Source: a bacterium | Lineage (GTDB): Bacteria; Zixibacteria; MSB-5A5; GN15; FEB-12 | DNA: 18,519 bases | Direction: 5' to 3' | NCBI GenBank assembly: GCA_030612965.1 | Contig: JAUWMW010000016.1 | Coordinates: 1-18,519 of the forward strand | Shown: positions 5,457-13,398 of the stretch, one piece after another | Numbering within the stretch: position 1 is the first letter of the stretch | How the letters are laid out: every line of letters begins with the position of its first letter | Notes under the pieces: model-generated | The model's database searches: none | What the model was told of the DNA's origin: nothing | What the model saw: only the letters and a program-made list of their open reading frames with translations | Position numbers and translations under genes: made by a program

Positions 5457-6855
5457 ACTTCGAACGGTCTCCTTCGGTGCCGACAGGAAGTTCAATCTGG
5501 AAACACCCGCCGGTCTCAGTGTTCTTGTATGTTATCGACCCACCGTGCCGTTTGATTATTCCATAACAGACACTGAGCCCCAGGCCGGTCCCTTTGCCCG
5601 GTTCCTTAGTGGTAAAGAAGGGTTCGAAGATGCGTGGAATCAACTCCGGCGAGATACCGGGACCGGTGTCACAGAAAGTCACACGTAGCGAGTGATCTGA
5701 GGCAGTGATCGCAACCTCCAGACGACCACCATCCGGCATAAAATCAACGGCATTTATGATGATATTCAGAAGAACCTGCTTAAGATTCTCCGGAACACCG
5801 AAGATGGGGGGGCAGTCGGTCGGAAGGTCTTTGACCAATTCAATGTTGTTGGCAGCCAACTGGCGATCCATCAACTGCAATACACTGTCCACCAGTCGGC
5901 ACACGTCGACAGGCGCCAACTCCTCAGAACCGGGACGGTGGAAATCAAGGAGTTGACGGACGATTCCGGCGATACGGTCGATCTCTTCGCTGACGATATC
6001 GACGTAGTTGATCGCCTCGATGTTCGTGCCCAGCACACGTCTGATAAGTTGCAGGTAGTTGCCGATTATGCCAAGGGGATTGTTGACTTCATGAGCCACT
6101 TTGGCGGACATTTCTCCCAAAGCCGCGGCGCGCTCGGTCTGCACCAGTTGCTCCTGCGCCGCGCGCAGTTGGCGGGTAGCCATCTTTTCGGCTGAGTAAA
6201 GCCGGGCGTTCTCGATAGCGACCGAGATTTGACTGCCCAGTACCGACAGAAACTCGATGTCGTCCATTTCGAATTTCCGGTTTGACATTTTGTCGGCAAT
6301 GATAAATATCCCGGTAAGATTCGACTGATACATCAGAGGCACCACCAGGCCCGGATGGAAATGCTCCAGGACATCCTTCTCCCCTCGACCGGCGTGGCTA
6401 TCGATCAACTCTCCCGTCGACAGAGGACGATTCAGGCTGGTCATGTAGGTCAAGAGTCCGGACCCGGCCTTGAAAAACCGTCCTGCGTCAGCGAACTCGC
6501 CGGACCCCCTGGCCTTGGCCTGCACAAATCGATCCGGCCACTGTTCGAGCGGCAGGAATATGGCAGCCCGGGAGGCGCCCACCTGGGCCAGGGCCGTCAG
6601 GATGAAAGTGTCCAGCAAGGTCTCGTAGTCCAGCACACTGTTGAAATTGCGACTGATCTCGAAGATTGTGTAGAGATCAAATATCTTGCGTTTAAGCTGG
6701 CGGTTGGTGTTGGTCAGCGCCGCCATTCGCTCGCTCAGTTCTTCTATCTGTTGCACGGTATGAACGCTCGCGGAACCGTCATCCCTGGCGGCATCCACAG
6801 GCAGTGTCGGCGGTGAAGAGGCACTTTCTGGCTTTTTTTTGGCATCGGCGCACAT
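5440..6855 (-). CDS. Soluble GAF-domain sensor histidine kinase
   Basis: 471 residues. A low-complexity N-terminus (1-33) leads into a coiled segment (34-60) with EELSERMAALTNTNRQLKRK, a GAF domain (about 62-220) and a HisKA/HATPase core. The H-box is KVAHEVNNPLG with His255; the N-box is VLLNIIINAVDFMPDGG with Asn364/Asn368. The ATP lid carries DTGPGI (396-401), FEPFFTTKEPGKGTGLGLS and a terminal beta sheet. The HEVNNPLG and FTTKxxGxGTGLGL style is that of NtrB-like kinases. No membrane segment, so the signal is probably cytoplasmic. It starts 5 nt after folC with no strong Shine-Dalgarno, suggesting translational coupling, and overlaps the receiver-kinase gene after it. Probably one phosphorelay; direction of phosphate flow is inferred. 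Confidence 0.9.
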   Translation of the reverse strand: MCADAKKKPESASSPPTLPVDAARDDGSASVHTVQQIEELSERMAALTNTNRQLKRKIFDLYTIFEISRNFNSVLDYETLLDTFILTALAQVGASRAAIFLPLEQWPDRFVQAKARGSGEFADAGRFFKAGSGLLTYMTSLNRPLSTGELIDSHAGRGEKDVLEHFHPGLVVPLMYQSNLTGIFIIADKMSNRKFEMDDIEFLSVLGSQISVAIENARLYSAEKMATRQLRAAQEQLVQTERAAALGEMSAKVAHEVNNPLGIIGNYLQLIRRVLGTNIEAINYVDIVSEEIDRIAGIVRQLLDFHRPGSEELAPVDVCRLVDSVLQLMDRQLAANNIELVKDLPTDCPPIFGVPENLKQVLLNIIINAVDFMPDGGRLEVAITASDHSLRVTFCDTGPGISPELIPRIFEPFFTTKEPGKGTGLGLSVCYGIIKRHGGSITYKNTETGGCFQIELPVGTEGDRSKYDQDC

Positions 6856-6860
6856 GGTTG

Positions 6861-8129
6861 TTATCCGAACTTTTCAAGGAACTCCCCTACCAAAAAATGG
6901 GAGCCGGCAACAACTATAATATCGTCACTCCGACAGGTTTTCAAGAGCCTGCGCAGAGCCACCGTCAACGAGCCCGAGCGGCGAACAGGCACACCCTTGA
7001 AATCGGTCTGATCAATCAACGCTGAGAGGTCGGTGGAGCGGTGTGTCTTCAGAGGGACCAAGTGAAAACCGCTCGCTATCGGAGCCATAAGGTCGATCAT
7101 TTCCTGATGCGGTTTGCGGCGGACGAAGCCAGTAATAATGTGCGCCTTTTGGTCGGGGAAACGTATTCTGAAGGTACCGACAAAAGCCTCCACACCGGAG
7201 GCGTTATGGCAGACATCGAGGATCACGGTGGGACGGCCGCGTCGCCTGACAATCTGAAAACGGCCCGGCCAGTCAACCGCACGCAGCCCGGTTCGCATGG
7301 CTGAGCGACTCACCTTTAGATTGTCAGTATCGAGAATGGCCAGCGCCTTTAGAGCCAACGCGGCGTTGCTCAGTTGATGCGGACCGTTCAGCGCCGGCGC
7401 CACTTTCTCAAGACGGCAGCCGTTCCATGTGAAGTCAAGCCAACCTTTGCTCAGATCGACCAGAAAATCCGACTTGGTCAACCGGTGTAGCGGTGCGCTG
7501 ACGGCACGACATCGCCGCCGCATCACTTGTTCCGCCTCGCGCGGCAGCAAACCAATCAGATGCGGCACCGATGGTTTGATAATCCCCGCCTTTTCCGTCG
7601 CTATCTTCCGCAACGACGAACCGAGAATCTCAACGTGATCGCGGCTTATATCTGTGGTAATGGTTAGAAGAGGTGTCAGCACATTGGTAGCATCGAGTCG
7701 TCCGCCCAGTCCAGTCTCGATGACGGCGACGTCGACTCCGGCCCGTTGGAAGTAGTAGAGCGCCATAGCCGTTATCACCTCGAAGAAGGATAGCTTGCGC
7801 CGATCAAGTTCTCGTCGATAGCGGTCGACGAAGGCAGTCACTGACCGTCTGGGAATCATCCGACCGTTGACCCGTACCCGCTCTCTGAGACTGACCAGGT
7901 GAGGGGAAGTGAACAGGCCCGTCTTGTAGCCGGCCTTTTGTAATACCGAGGCGATCATGGCCGCCGTCGAACCCTTGCCGTTGGTTCCGGCCAGGTGGAT
8001 TGTCGGGTAGGTGTGCTGCGGTGATCCGATCGATTCGAGAAACTGCGAGATATTCTCCAGCCCCAGCTTCATGCCGAAGAACTCGCGAGAAAGGATAAAC
8101 CTCTCGGCTGAAACATTGTTATGTTTCAA
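6861..8129 (-). CDS. folC: Bifunctional dihydrofolate/folylpolyglutamate synthase
   Basis: 422 residues, the same length as E. coli FolC. It joins L-glutamate to dihydropteroate and adds further glutamates to tetrahydrofolates, using ATP, in the cytoplasm. A Mur-ligase-type P-loop GTNGKGST lies at 48-55. The omega-loop region TSPHLVSLRERVRVNG, ETGLGGRLDATN (138-149), HVEILGSSLRKIATEKAGIIK with the conserved His165 and carbamylated-type Lys180, WPGRFQ (287-292) and the C-terminal DVCHNASG (305-312) are all where the family has them. The DVCHN form replaces the more usual DGAHN. The N-terminus FFGMKLGLENI is typical. The start overlaps the accD end by 11 nt, so translation is probably coupled. 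Identity is secure. Confidence 0.95.
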   Translation of the reverse strand: MKHNNVSAERFILSREFFGMKLGLENISQFLESIGSPQHTYPTIHLAGTNGKGSTAAMIASVLQKAGYKTGLFTSPHLVSLRERVRVNGRMIPRRSVTAFVDRYRRELDRRKLSFFEVITAMALYYFQRAGVDVAVIETGLGGRLDATNVLTPLLTITTDISRDHVEILGSSLRKIATEKAGIIKPSVPHLIGLLPREAEQVMRRRCRAVSAPLHRLTKSDFLVDLSKGWLDFTWNGCRLEKVAPALNGPHQLSNAALALKALAILDTDNLKVSRSAMRTGLRAVDWPGRFQIVRRRGRPTVILDVCHNASGVEAFVGTFRIRFPDQKAHIITGFVRRKPHQEMIDLMAPIASGFHLVPLKTHRSTDLSALIDQTDFKGVPVRRSGSLTVALRRLLKTCRSDDIIVVAGSHFLVGEFLEKFG

Positions 8130-8973
8130 CGCTCTTTCTCCACATCATCCTGAGAAGCTTGATGATGGTGTTACGCAGGTCCTTGCGTTCGACGATCTTG
8201 TCAAGGAATCCCTTTTCGAGGAAAAACTCGGAAGACTGAAACCCTTCCGGTAAATCCTGACCGATAGTCTGCTGGATTACCCGCGGTCCGGCAAAACCAA
8301 GAAGGGCTTTGGGCTCCGCGATGATAACATCGCCCAACGAGGCGTATGACGCCATGACGCCGGCGGTAGTTGGATTGGTCAGGATAGAGATATAAGGAAT
8401 GCGCTTCTCGGCCAGCACCGCCAGCAAGGCCGATGTTTTGGCCATCTGCATCAAAGACAGAATCCCCTCCTGCATGCGAGCACCGCCACTGCTCGACACG
8501 ATCAAAAGGGGTACCTCGTTTTCGATAGCCCGTTCGATGGCGCGACCGATTTTCTCACCCACGACCGAACCCATCGAGCCCCCAATAAAAGAAAAGTCCA
8601 TTATGGCAAACGATACCCGTATCCCGTCGATTGCTGCCAACCCGGCGGTGACACCCTCCAGCGCGCCGGACTTTTGCTGGGCGGTTTTGATGCGGTCGGG
8701 ATACTTCTTGGAGTCCTTGAATTTCAGTGGATCTTTCGACACCAGGTTGACATCCCGCACGTCCAGGCGTCCGTCGTCCAGGATAAGCTCGATGTATTTC
8801 TTGCTGGGAATTCGGAAATGGAAGTTGCAGTTGGGGCAAACCCACAGGAGTTGCTCCATCTTCTTGCTGTACACGATTTCACCGCATGAAGTGCACTTCG
8901 TCCACAGCCCTTCCGGGATGTTCTTCTTCTCTTTGGACTCAATTCCCGATTTCGCTTTCTTGAACCATTCCAT
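8119..8973 (-). CDS. accD: Acetyl-CoA carboxylase carboxyltransferase subunit beta
   Basis: 284 residues. It forms the carboxyltransferase with AccA, moving carboxyl from biotin on AccB to acetyl-CoA to make malonyl-CoA, the first committed step of fatty-acid synthesis. An N-terminal zinc ribbon is present (Cys27, Cys30, Cys46, Cys49, in CTSC and CPNC). The crotonase-like carboxyltransferase fold follows with GGSMGSVVGEK (131-141), SSGGARMQEG (161-170), NPTTAGVMASYASLGD (200-215) and GFAGPRVIQQTI (226-237), all strongly conserved. No accA, accB or accC lies in the window. It sits 15 nt after rimI and overlaps folC; the accD-folC order is a widespread bacterial pairing. Full length and intact. 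Confidence 0.96.
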   Translation of the reverse strand: MEWFKKAKSGIESKEKKNIPEGLWTKCTSCGEIVYSKKMEQLLWVCPNCNFHFRIPSKKYIELILDDGRLDVRDVNLVSKDPLKFKDSKKYPDRIKTAQQKSGALEGVTAGLAAIDGIRVSFAIMDFSFIGGSMGSVVGEKIGRAIERAIENEVPLLIVSSSGGARMQEGILSLMQMAKTSALLAVLAEKRIPYISILTNPTTAGVMASYASLGDVIIAEPKALLGFAGPRVIQQTIGQDLPEGFQSSEFFLEKGFLDKIVERKDLRNTIIKLLRMMWRKSVET

Positions 8974-8988
8974 AGATCAGTCGCTCAC

Positions 8989-9465
8989 TCACGCGTCATC
9001 AAGATAGCATACCATCACCAAAGCATCCTCAACCGGGTTCCGATAGTAGTTGGGACGTCGGTACAATTGATGGAAACCGTGCCTCCGGTAGAAAGCAATC
9101 GCACCGGTATTGGTGGGCCGCACTTCCAGCAAGAGGTACTCGCATTCAGCTTCTTTCACGACCCGTAAAATATGGACAAGGAGTTGTTTGGCAACCGATT
9201 TTCTTCGGTACGATTCCACCACGGCGATGTTGGTCAGGTGTGATTCCACGTCGATGATCAAGTAGCAGGTATAGCCGACGATCTCACCATCATCCAGCGC
9301 CACCAGTGAACCCCAATCGTCTGCGGCCAGAGCCTCGTTAAAAGCATTCTCGGACCAGGGATCAGGAAACAGCTCCTGCTCCAGCGCGGCGATTCGGGGA
9401 ATGTCTTCGACGGTCATAGCCCTGATGGTGACAGTCAGTTTACTGGTCTTTTCGACGCTGCTCAT
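8989..9465 (-). CDS. rimI: Ribosomal-protein N-alanine acetyltransferase (GNAT family)
   Basis: 158 residues from the ATG at 9465, preceded by GGAG at about 9 nt. A start 120 nt further upstream would only translate tsaB sequence out of frame. RimI transfers acetyl from acetyl-CoA to the N-terminus of ribosomal protein S18 and perhaps other proteins. GNAT landmarks: AMTVEDIPRIAALEQELFPDPWS (16-38), the beta4 strand HLTNIAVVESYRRKSVAKQLL (76-96), EVRPTNTGAIAFYRRHGF (114-131) with NTGAIAFY as in RimI, and a tail RPNYYRNPVEDALVM. The pyrophosphate loop reads RRKSVA where RxxGxG/A is usual, so the first glycine is serine. It overlaps tsaB by 26 nt; the tsaE-tsaB-rimI trio supports RimI over a generic GNAT. 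Confidence 0.9.
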   Translation of the reverse strand: MSSVEKTSKLTVTIRAMTVEDIPRIAALEQELFPDPWSENAFNEALAADDWGSLVALDDGEIVGYTCYLIIDVESHLTNIAVVESYRRKSVAKQLLVHILRVVKEAECEYLLLEVRPTNTGAIAFYRRHGFHQLYRRPNYYRNPVEDALVMVCYLDDA

Positions 9466-10126
9466 AGCGAAGCTCCGCCTGTGATTTCTGAACGTACAAC
9501 GGCTGCAATTGGCTGATGTCATCCAGGTCGCCCGCCTCCAGCCTGGCCATTCCCACTTGCAGCAGGTCGGCAGCATCGTACTCAATGCCGGGCGGAACAG
9601 TTGATTCGGATGATAATATTTCCGGCGGCAGCTTGATGCCGACGCTCGTGACCTGGCGGTCTTTCACGAAGGCGCCAATCCTGTCGATCGGAACGGCCTC
9701 GATGCACTCAGGATCACAGCGACCGTTCTGCAGGGTGGCGACGAAACACTCGTCACGTTTGAACGGCACCACGACGCAGACCTCGCCGGCAACGTTTCCC
9801 AGTTTGAAAGCTGCTATGTCGAAGAGCGATACTCCGACTATTGGAATGTCAAGCGCTTCCGCTATGCCCTTGGCCGCCGCCAATCCGATTCTCAGGCCGG
9901 TGAAAGAACCCGGTCCCGTGCAGATTACCAAGGCACCGAGTTGTCTGGTCTGGATACCGGCGCCATTAAGCAGGTCCTGAATCTTACGAATCAGCATCTG
10001 GCCATGCGATGCGCCGATATCCTCGTTCAGTTTTACAACCCGATCAGACCCGAATCTCAGGGCCAGGCGAAGTACCGACGTGGAAGTGTCGATGGTCAGG
10101 ACGTATTGGTACGAGGGGTTAGTCAT
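9440..10126 (-). CDS. tsaB: tRNA threonylcarbamoyladenosine biosynthesis protein TsaB
   Basis: 228 residues, close to the usual length. TsaB is the TsaD-like scaffold that, with TsaD and TsaE, places the threonylcarbamoyl group on A37 of ANN-decoding tRNAs. An ASKHA-type N-terminus reads YVLTIDTSTSVLRLAL (8-23), then the diagnostic SHGQMLIRKIQDLL (40-53) and VICTGPGSFTGLRIGLAAAKGIA (67-89). The second half (about 105-228) is shorter and diverged, as usual for TsaB, and lacks the metal-binding histidines of TsaD. Its ATG overlaps the tsaE stop in an ATGA arrangement. TsaD is not in the window. Confidence 0.94.
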   Translation of the reverse strand: MTNPSYQYVLTIDTSTSVLRLALRFGSDRVVKLNEDIGASHGQMLIRKIQDLLNGAGIQTRQLGALVICTGPGSFTGLRIGLAAAKGIAEALDIPIVGVSLFDIAAFKLGNVAGEVCVVVPFKRDECFVATLQNGRCDPECIEAVPIDRIGAFVKDRQVTSVGIKLPPEILSSESTVPPGIEYDAADLLQVGMARLEAGDLDDISQLQPLYVQKSQAELRYEQRRKDQ

Positions 10127-10557
10127 GACTGTACGTGCGAGACGTTGATCTCGCGGGTCTGCTCATCTATAATCCTAAAACTAATCATGTAATATCGCGA
10201 CGGCAGGTAATCACCCGCCTTGTCGCCCCATTCGACCACAATAAGTCCGGGACGCTGAAGGTACTCATCCCAGCCGATTTCGTCAAGCTCGGTCGGGTCA
10301 TTGATACGGTACAGGTCAAGATGGTACATCGGGCGTTCCCCCGGATACTCATTGACAATAGTAAACGACGGCGAATTGACCGCCTCTCGATCCAGACCCA
10401 GCGCCTCGGCTAATCCGCGCACGAAGGCGGTCTTGCCCGCACCCAACTCGCCCTTAAGAACCACCAGGTCGCCGGGACGAAACAAAGGCGCCAGCTTTTT
10501 CGCCAGAGCAATGGTTTCGGACTCGTTGTGAGATGTGATGTGGAGGCGAAGGGCCAA
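10123..10557 (-). CDS. tsaE: tRNA threonylcarbamoyladenosine biosynthesis ATPase TsaE
   Basis: 144 residues. TsaE is the P-loop ATPase that drives the TsaB-TsaD complex through its t6A catalytic cycle. The Walker A motif GELGAGKTAFVRGLAEALG spans 36-54. NSPSFTIVNEY (61-71) is the family switch-I region. YHLDLYRI (78-85) and IVVEWGDKAGDYLP (106-119) with Glu109 are the Walker-B-like parts. All family signatures are intact. It begins 4 nt after the porX stop and overlaps tsaB by 4 nt. A porX-tsaE neighbourhood also occurs in Bacteroidota as far as I recall. Confidence 0.95.
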   Translation of the reverse strand: MALRLHITSHNESETIALAKKLAPLFRPGDLVVLKGELGAGKTAFVRGLAEALGLDREAVNSPSFTIVNEYPGERPMYHLDLYRINDPTELDEIGWDEYLQRPGLIVVEWGDKAGDYLPSRYYMISFRIIDEQTREINVSHVQS

Positions 10558-10561
10558 CGTT

Positions 10562-12121
10562 CTACCTCGGCGTCAGGATCGCCAGCGGCACCACCATTTC
10601 CTCCAGCGAGATACCGCCGTGCTGGAATGAGTTCATGAACTGCCGCACCATCTCATTATAGTTGTTCGGGTACACGAAGTAGAAATCCTCTTTGGCGATA
10701 ATATATGTTGTCGCCAGAGTCAGCATCGGCAATCGGTATTGATCCGGTTTCTTGATCAACAGCGATTCCTTGGGGTCTGAGTTAAGGTTGTCACCATACT
10801 TGTACCGAAGATTCGTCGAAGTCGAACGCTTGCCGTGGGCGATGGTTCCTCGCTGGCACAGGATGGATCCATGATCGGAAGTGACTACGATCGTGGTGTC
10901 ACGTCCCGCGAACGCTTTGAGAATCGTAAACAGAGGAGAGTGCACAAACCAGCTTTTCATCAGCGAACGAAAAGCTGAGTCGGTGCCGGCGATTTCCTTC
11001 AGGATCATATTGTTGGAACGACCGTGCGCCAGTATGTCCAGAAAGTTGAACACGAACGCCGTCATCGGACTGTCGTAGAAGTCGGCGATCCTTTTGGCCA
11101 GACCTTCGCCCTGAGTGTTGTCGTAGATTTTGTGATAGCGCAGCTTCTTGTCGAAGCGCAGGCCGTGACGGGCCAGGTTGTCGCTAAAGAACCGTTCCTC
11201 GTTACGGTTCAATGAACCTTCGTCCTGCGTGGAATAATTGTCCGGGTAGGCGCGATGGATGTCGTCCGGAAACATGCCGGCAAACAGGGCGTTGCGCGCG
11301 AAGGGAGTGGCGCTGGGTAACATCGCGAAGTAATACTCCCGGCGGATATCGTAGAACTCCGCCAGCAGTGGTTCCACCAGCATCCACTGATCCAGACGCA
11401 TGCAGTCGACCACGATGAACAGAATCTTTCTGCCTTCCTTGGATAACGGCACCAGATACTTACCAACCACGTCCGGTGACAGCACGGGTCGTTTGTCCGA
11501 GTTCAACCAGGGACGGTATTTCTTGTCGAGGTATTTCGTAAACTCGATGTTCCACTCTTTGCGTGTTCCATCAAGCATCTGTTCCAGGCCGGTGTCCGGG
11601 TTGTTGTCAAGTTCAAGATTCCACCAGGCGAGAATACGCGCGGCTTCGTGCCAGTCATCCGGACTCAGTGCCCCATACAGTTTCTCGTTGAACCGGTTGA
11701 TCTCGCCTATGTATCGCTTCATCGAGGAACCGGTAATAATCTTCTTTGATTCCAGCAAACGCTTAATGACCAACAGAATCTGCGACGGGTTGACCGGCTT
11801 GACCAGATAGTCGTCGATCTTCGAGCCGATGGCGTCATCCATCAGAGACTCTTCTTCCGACTTGGTAACCATCACCACCGGCAGATGCGGCTTTAGTCCC
11901 TTGATTTCCTCCAATGTACTCAACCCGTCGCGACCCGGCATCATCTCGTCCAATAGCACAAGATCGAAACTCTCCTTCTGCACCAAAGCAACGGCATCGT
12001 CGCCCGACATCGCAGTGGAGAGAGAGAATCCTTTCTTCTCCAGGAAAATCAGATGTGCTTTCAGGGAATCGATCTCATCATCGACCCAGAGGATTTTCCA
12101 TTCGCCCGTCGGTTTGCTCAT
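10562..12121 (-). CDS. porX: PorX-like response regulator with PglZ phosphatase-superfamily domain
   Basis: 519 residues, essentially the length of Porphyromonas PorX. Receiver domain at 8-125: WVDDE with Asp14/Asp15, phospho-acceptor Asp58 in LLDEMMPG, Thr86 in VTKSEEE, and Lys108 in VKPVNPSQIL. A helical linker (about 130-225) leads to a PglZ/alkaline-phosphatase-superfamily domain with VVDCMRLDQW (Asp239), LPSATPFARNALFAG (Thr272 region), FLDILAHGRSNN (Asp362, His366), VTSDHGS (Asp416, His417) and IAHGKR (His429). These are the expected metal ligands and nucleophile. In Bacteroidota, PorX with PorY controls type IX secretion, and its PglZ domain is reported to act on phosphodiester bonds of nucleotides. 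Its stop lies 4 nt before tsaE and it overlaps the kinase gene by 4 nt. Family assignment is strong; a type IX role here is inference. Confidence 0.88.
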   Translation of the reverse strand: MSKPTGEWKILWVDDEIDSLKAHLIFLEKKGFSLSTAMSGDDAVALVQKESFDLVLLDEMMPGRDGLSTLEEIKGLKPHLPVVMVTKSEEESLMDDAIGSKIDDYLVKPVNPSQILLVIKRLLESKKIITGSSMKRYIGEINRFNEKLYGALSPDDWHEAARILAWWNLELDNNPDTGLEQMLDGTRKEWNIEFTKYLDKKYRPWLNSDKRPVLSPDVVGKYLVPLSKEGRKILFIVVDCMRLDQWMLVEPLLAEFYDIRREYYFAMLPSATPFARNALFAGMFPDDIHRAYPDNYSTQDEGSLNRNEERFFSDNLARHGLRFDKKLRYHKIYDNTQGEGLAKRIADFYDSPMTAFVFNFLDILAHGRSNNMILKEIAGTDSAFRSLMKSWFVHSPLFTILKAFAGRDTTIVVTSDHGSILCQRGTIAHGKRSTSTNLRYKYGDNLNSDPKESLLIKKPDQYRLPMLTLATTYIIAKEDFYFVYPNNYNEMVRQFMNSFQHGGISLEEMVVPLAILTPR

Positions 12122-13398
12122 GTGTTGTTCTGCTTTCTTTCGGTTACAGTTTCTCTCTGGACGGGGAGACAGATTTCAAACATAGTATCCCCCGGTTTCG
12201 ATTTTCTGAGCGTTACCTTACCACCGTGATACTCTTCCACGATCCGCTTCACCAACGTCAGGCCCAATCCCCAGCCGCGCTTCTTGGTAGTGAACCCGGC
12301 TTTGAAGATTTTGCGAGCGGCGGGCGGCGCTATACCACGCCCGTTGTCTGCGACCTCAACGATGATGTCATTTCCGCTCGGGGCCAGTCGCGTGGTCACG
12401 TCGACCTTCCCGGTGCGGCCCTCGACGGCTTGTAGAGCGTTCTTCACGAGATTCTCCAGCGCCCAACCCAACAGCTCGGCATTCAGATGCACCGGGGGGA
12501 GCTTCCCGGCCTCGAAAGTCAGCTTGACACCCTCGCCTTCGTACGGCAGCCGTCGCCGATAGTAGTCTACCGTGTCGCTGACCAGTTGATTGAGGTCGTT
12601 GGGGATCATCTCCGGAATCGAGCCGATCTGACTGAAACGATTCGCGATCTTCTGCAAGCGGTCGACATCGGCGGAAATGTTAGTCATTGTCTCACCCAGC
12701 ATCTCCTTGTCCACATCGCGCTGATCCAGTCCGCACTCACTGCGCATAACTTCCAGCCAGCCCATCAGCGAGGTGATAGGGGTACCGAGTTGGTGAGCCG
12801 TTTCTTTGGCCATGCCGACCCAGATGTGTCGTTCTTCGCTTTTGCGGATATTCTGAAAACCGATTATCCCCACGATCATGAAGGCCAGGACGATTCCGAT
12901 CTCCACGAACGGCATCCACTTCAACTGGTTGATTACATCCGAATCGCCGTAGCAGAAGTAGTTGACGTGTGTCTCGCCGAAGTGCAGAGGGAATTCATTG
13001 TTCTGCGCGGTCATCTTTTCGGCCTCTTTCTTCAGCCGGGCCAGCGTGGCCGCCGAAGTATCCGCCGGGTCGATACCCCGTACATTGCGCCAGTGAATCG
13101 GTTGTCGGTCGCGGTCGAGAACAATAATGGGGAAGGCAGCCTTGACGATGATTTCATCGAAAACGAACTGCAACTCCTGGCCTGAGGTCGGAGAGTTGGC
13201 CGCCATTTGCCACAGTCGGACGTACTTCTCCGCCTGAGCGCGGGTGTCGGTCTGGAGTTGGCCGATGACGTCGAAGGTGTACCAGATAAAGACAGCCGAT
13301 ACAGCCGCCACACCAGTCAGGAGAAAGACCTTCAGGAAAGTCGACTTGCCGATGTAGAGGGCATTGATGCGACGCGATAATTTGGATCGGTTTGCCAT
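12118..13398 (-). CDS. PorY-like membrane sensor histidine kinase
   Basis: 426 residues. Two membrane segments (about 21-43 and 163-182) flank a 120-residue extracytoplasmic sensor with PIIVLDRDRQPIHWRNVRGID (90-110). The short linker KSEERHIWVGMAKETAHQLGTPITSLMGW (186-214) contains the H-box with His202. The KETAHQLGTP form, without a HAMP domain, is characteristic of the Bacteroidota kinases that partner PorX. HATPase parts: ENLVKNALQAV (315-325) with Asn320, DNGRGI (351-356), AGFTTKKRGWGLGLTLVKRIV (367-387). The gene shares one base with the serS stop (TGATG) and overlaps porX by 4 nt, so the two are surely co-translated. Calling it PorY rests on context and H-box style, so I leave the symbol empty. 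Confidence 0.88.
   Translation of the reverse strand: MANRSKLSRRINALYIGKSTFLKVFLLTGVAAVSAVFIWYTFDVIGQLQTDTRAQAEKYVRLWQMAANSPTSGQELQFVFDEIIVKAAFPIIVLDRDRQPIHWRNVRGIDPADTSAATLARLKKEAEKMTAQNNEFPLHFGETHVNYFCYGDSDVINQLKWMPFVEIGIVLAFMIVGIIGFQNIRKSEERHIWVGMAKETAHQLGTPITSLMGWLEVMRSECGLDQRDVDKEMLGETMTNISADVDRLQKIANRFSQIGSIPEMIPNDLNQLVSDTVDYYRRRLPYEGEGVKLTFEAGKLPPVHLNAELLGWALENLVKNALQAVEGRTGKVDVTTRLAPSGNDIIVEVADNGRGIAPPAARKIFKAGFTTKKRGWGLGLTLVKRIVEEYHGGKVTLRKSKPGDTMFEICLPVQRETVTERKQNNT

Noticed and set aside
4488..5555. 355-codon plus-strand open frame
   Set aside because: It lies entirely antisense to the REC-GAF kinase and the end of the GAF kinase, whose domains are unmistakable; its translation shows no recognisable family and it has no ribosome site.
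9466..9585. Upstream in-frame start giving a 198-residue RimI
   Set aside because: The extra 40 residues are tsaB coding read out of frame (Trp/Cys/Arg-rich); the ATG at 9465 has GGAG at proper distance and gives normal RimI length.
12487..13185. 232-codon plus-strand open frame
   Set aside because: Antisense shadow of the PorY-like kinase; composition mirrors the codon bias of the true strand.
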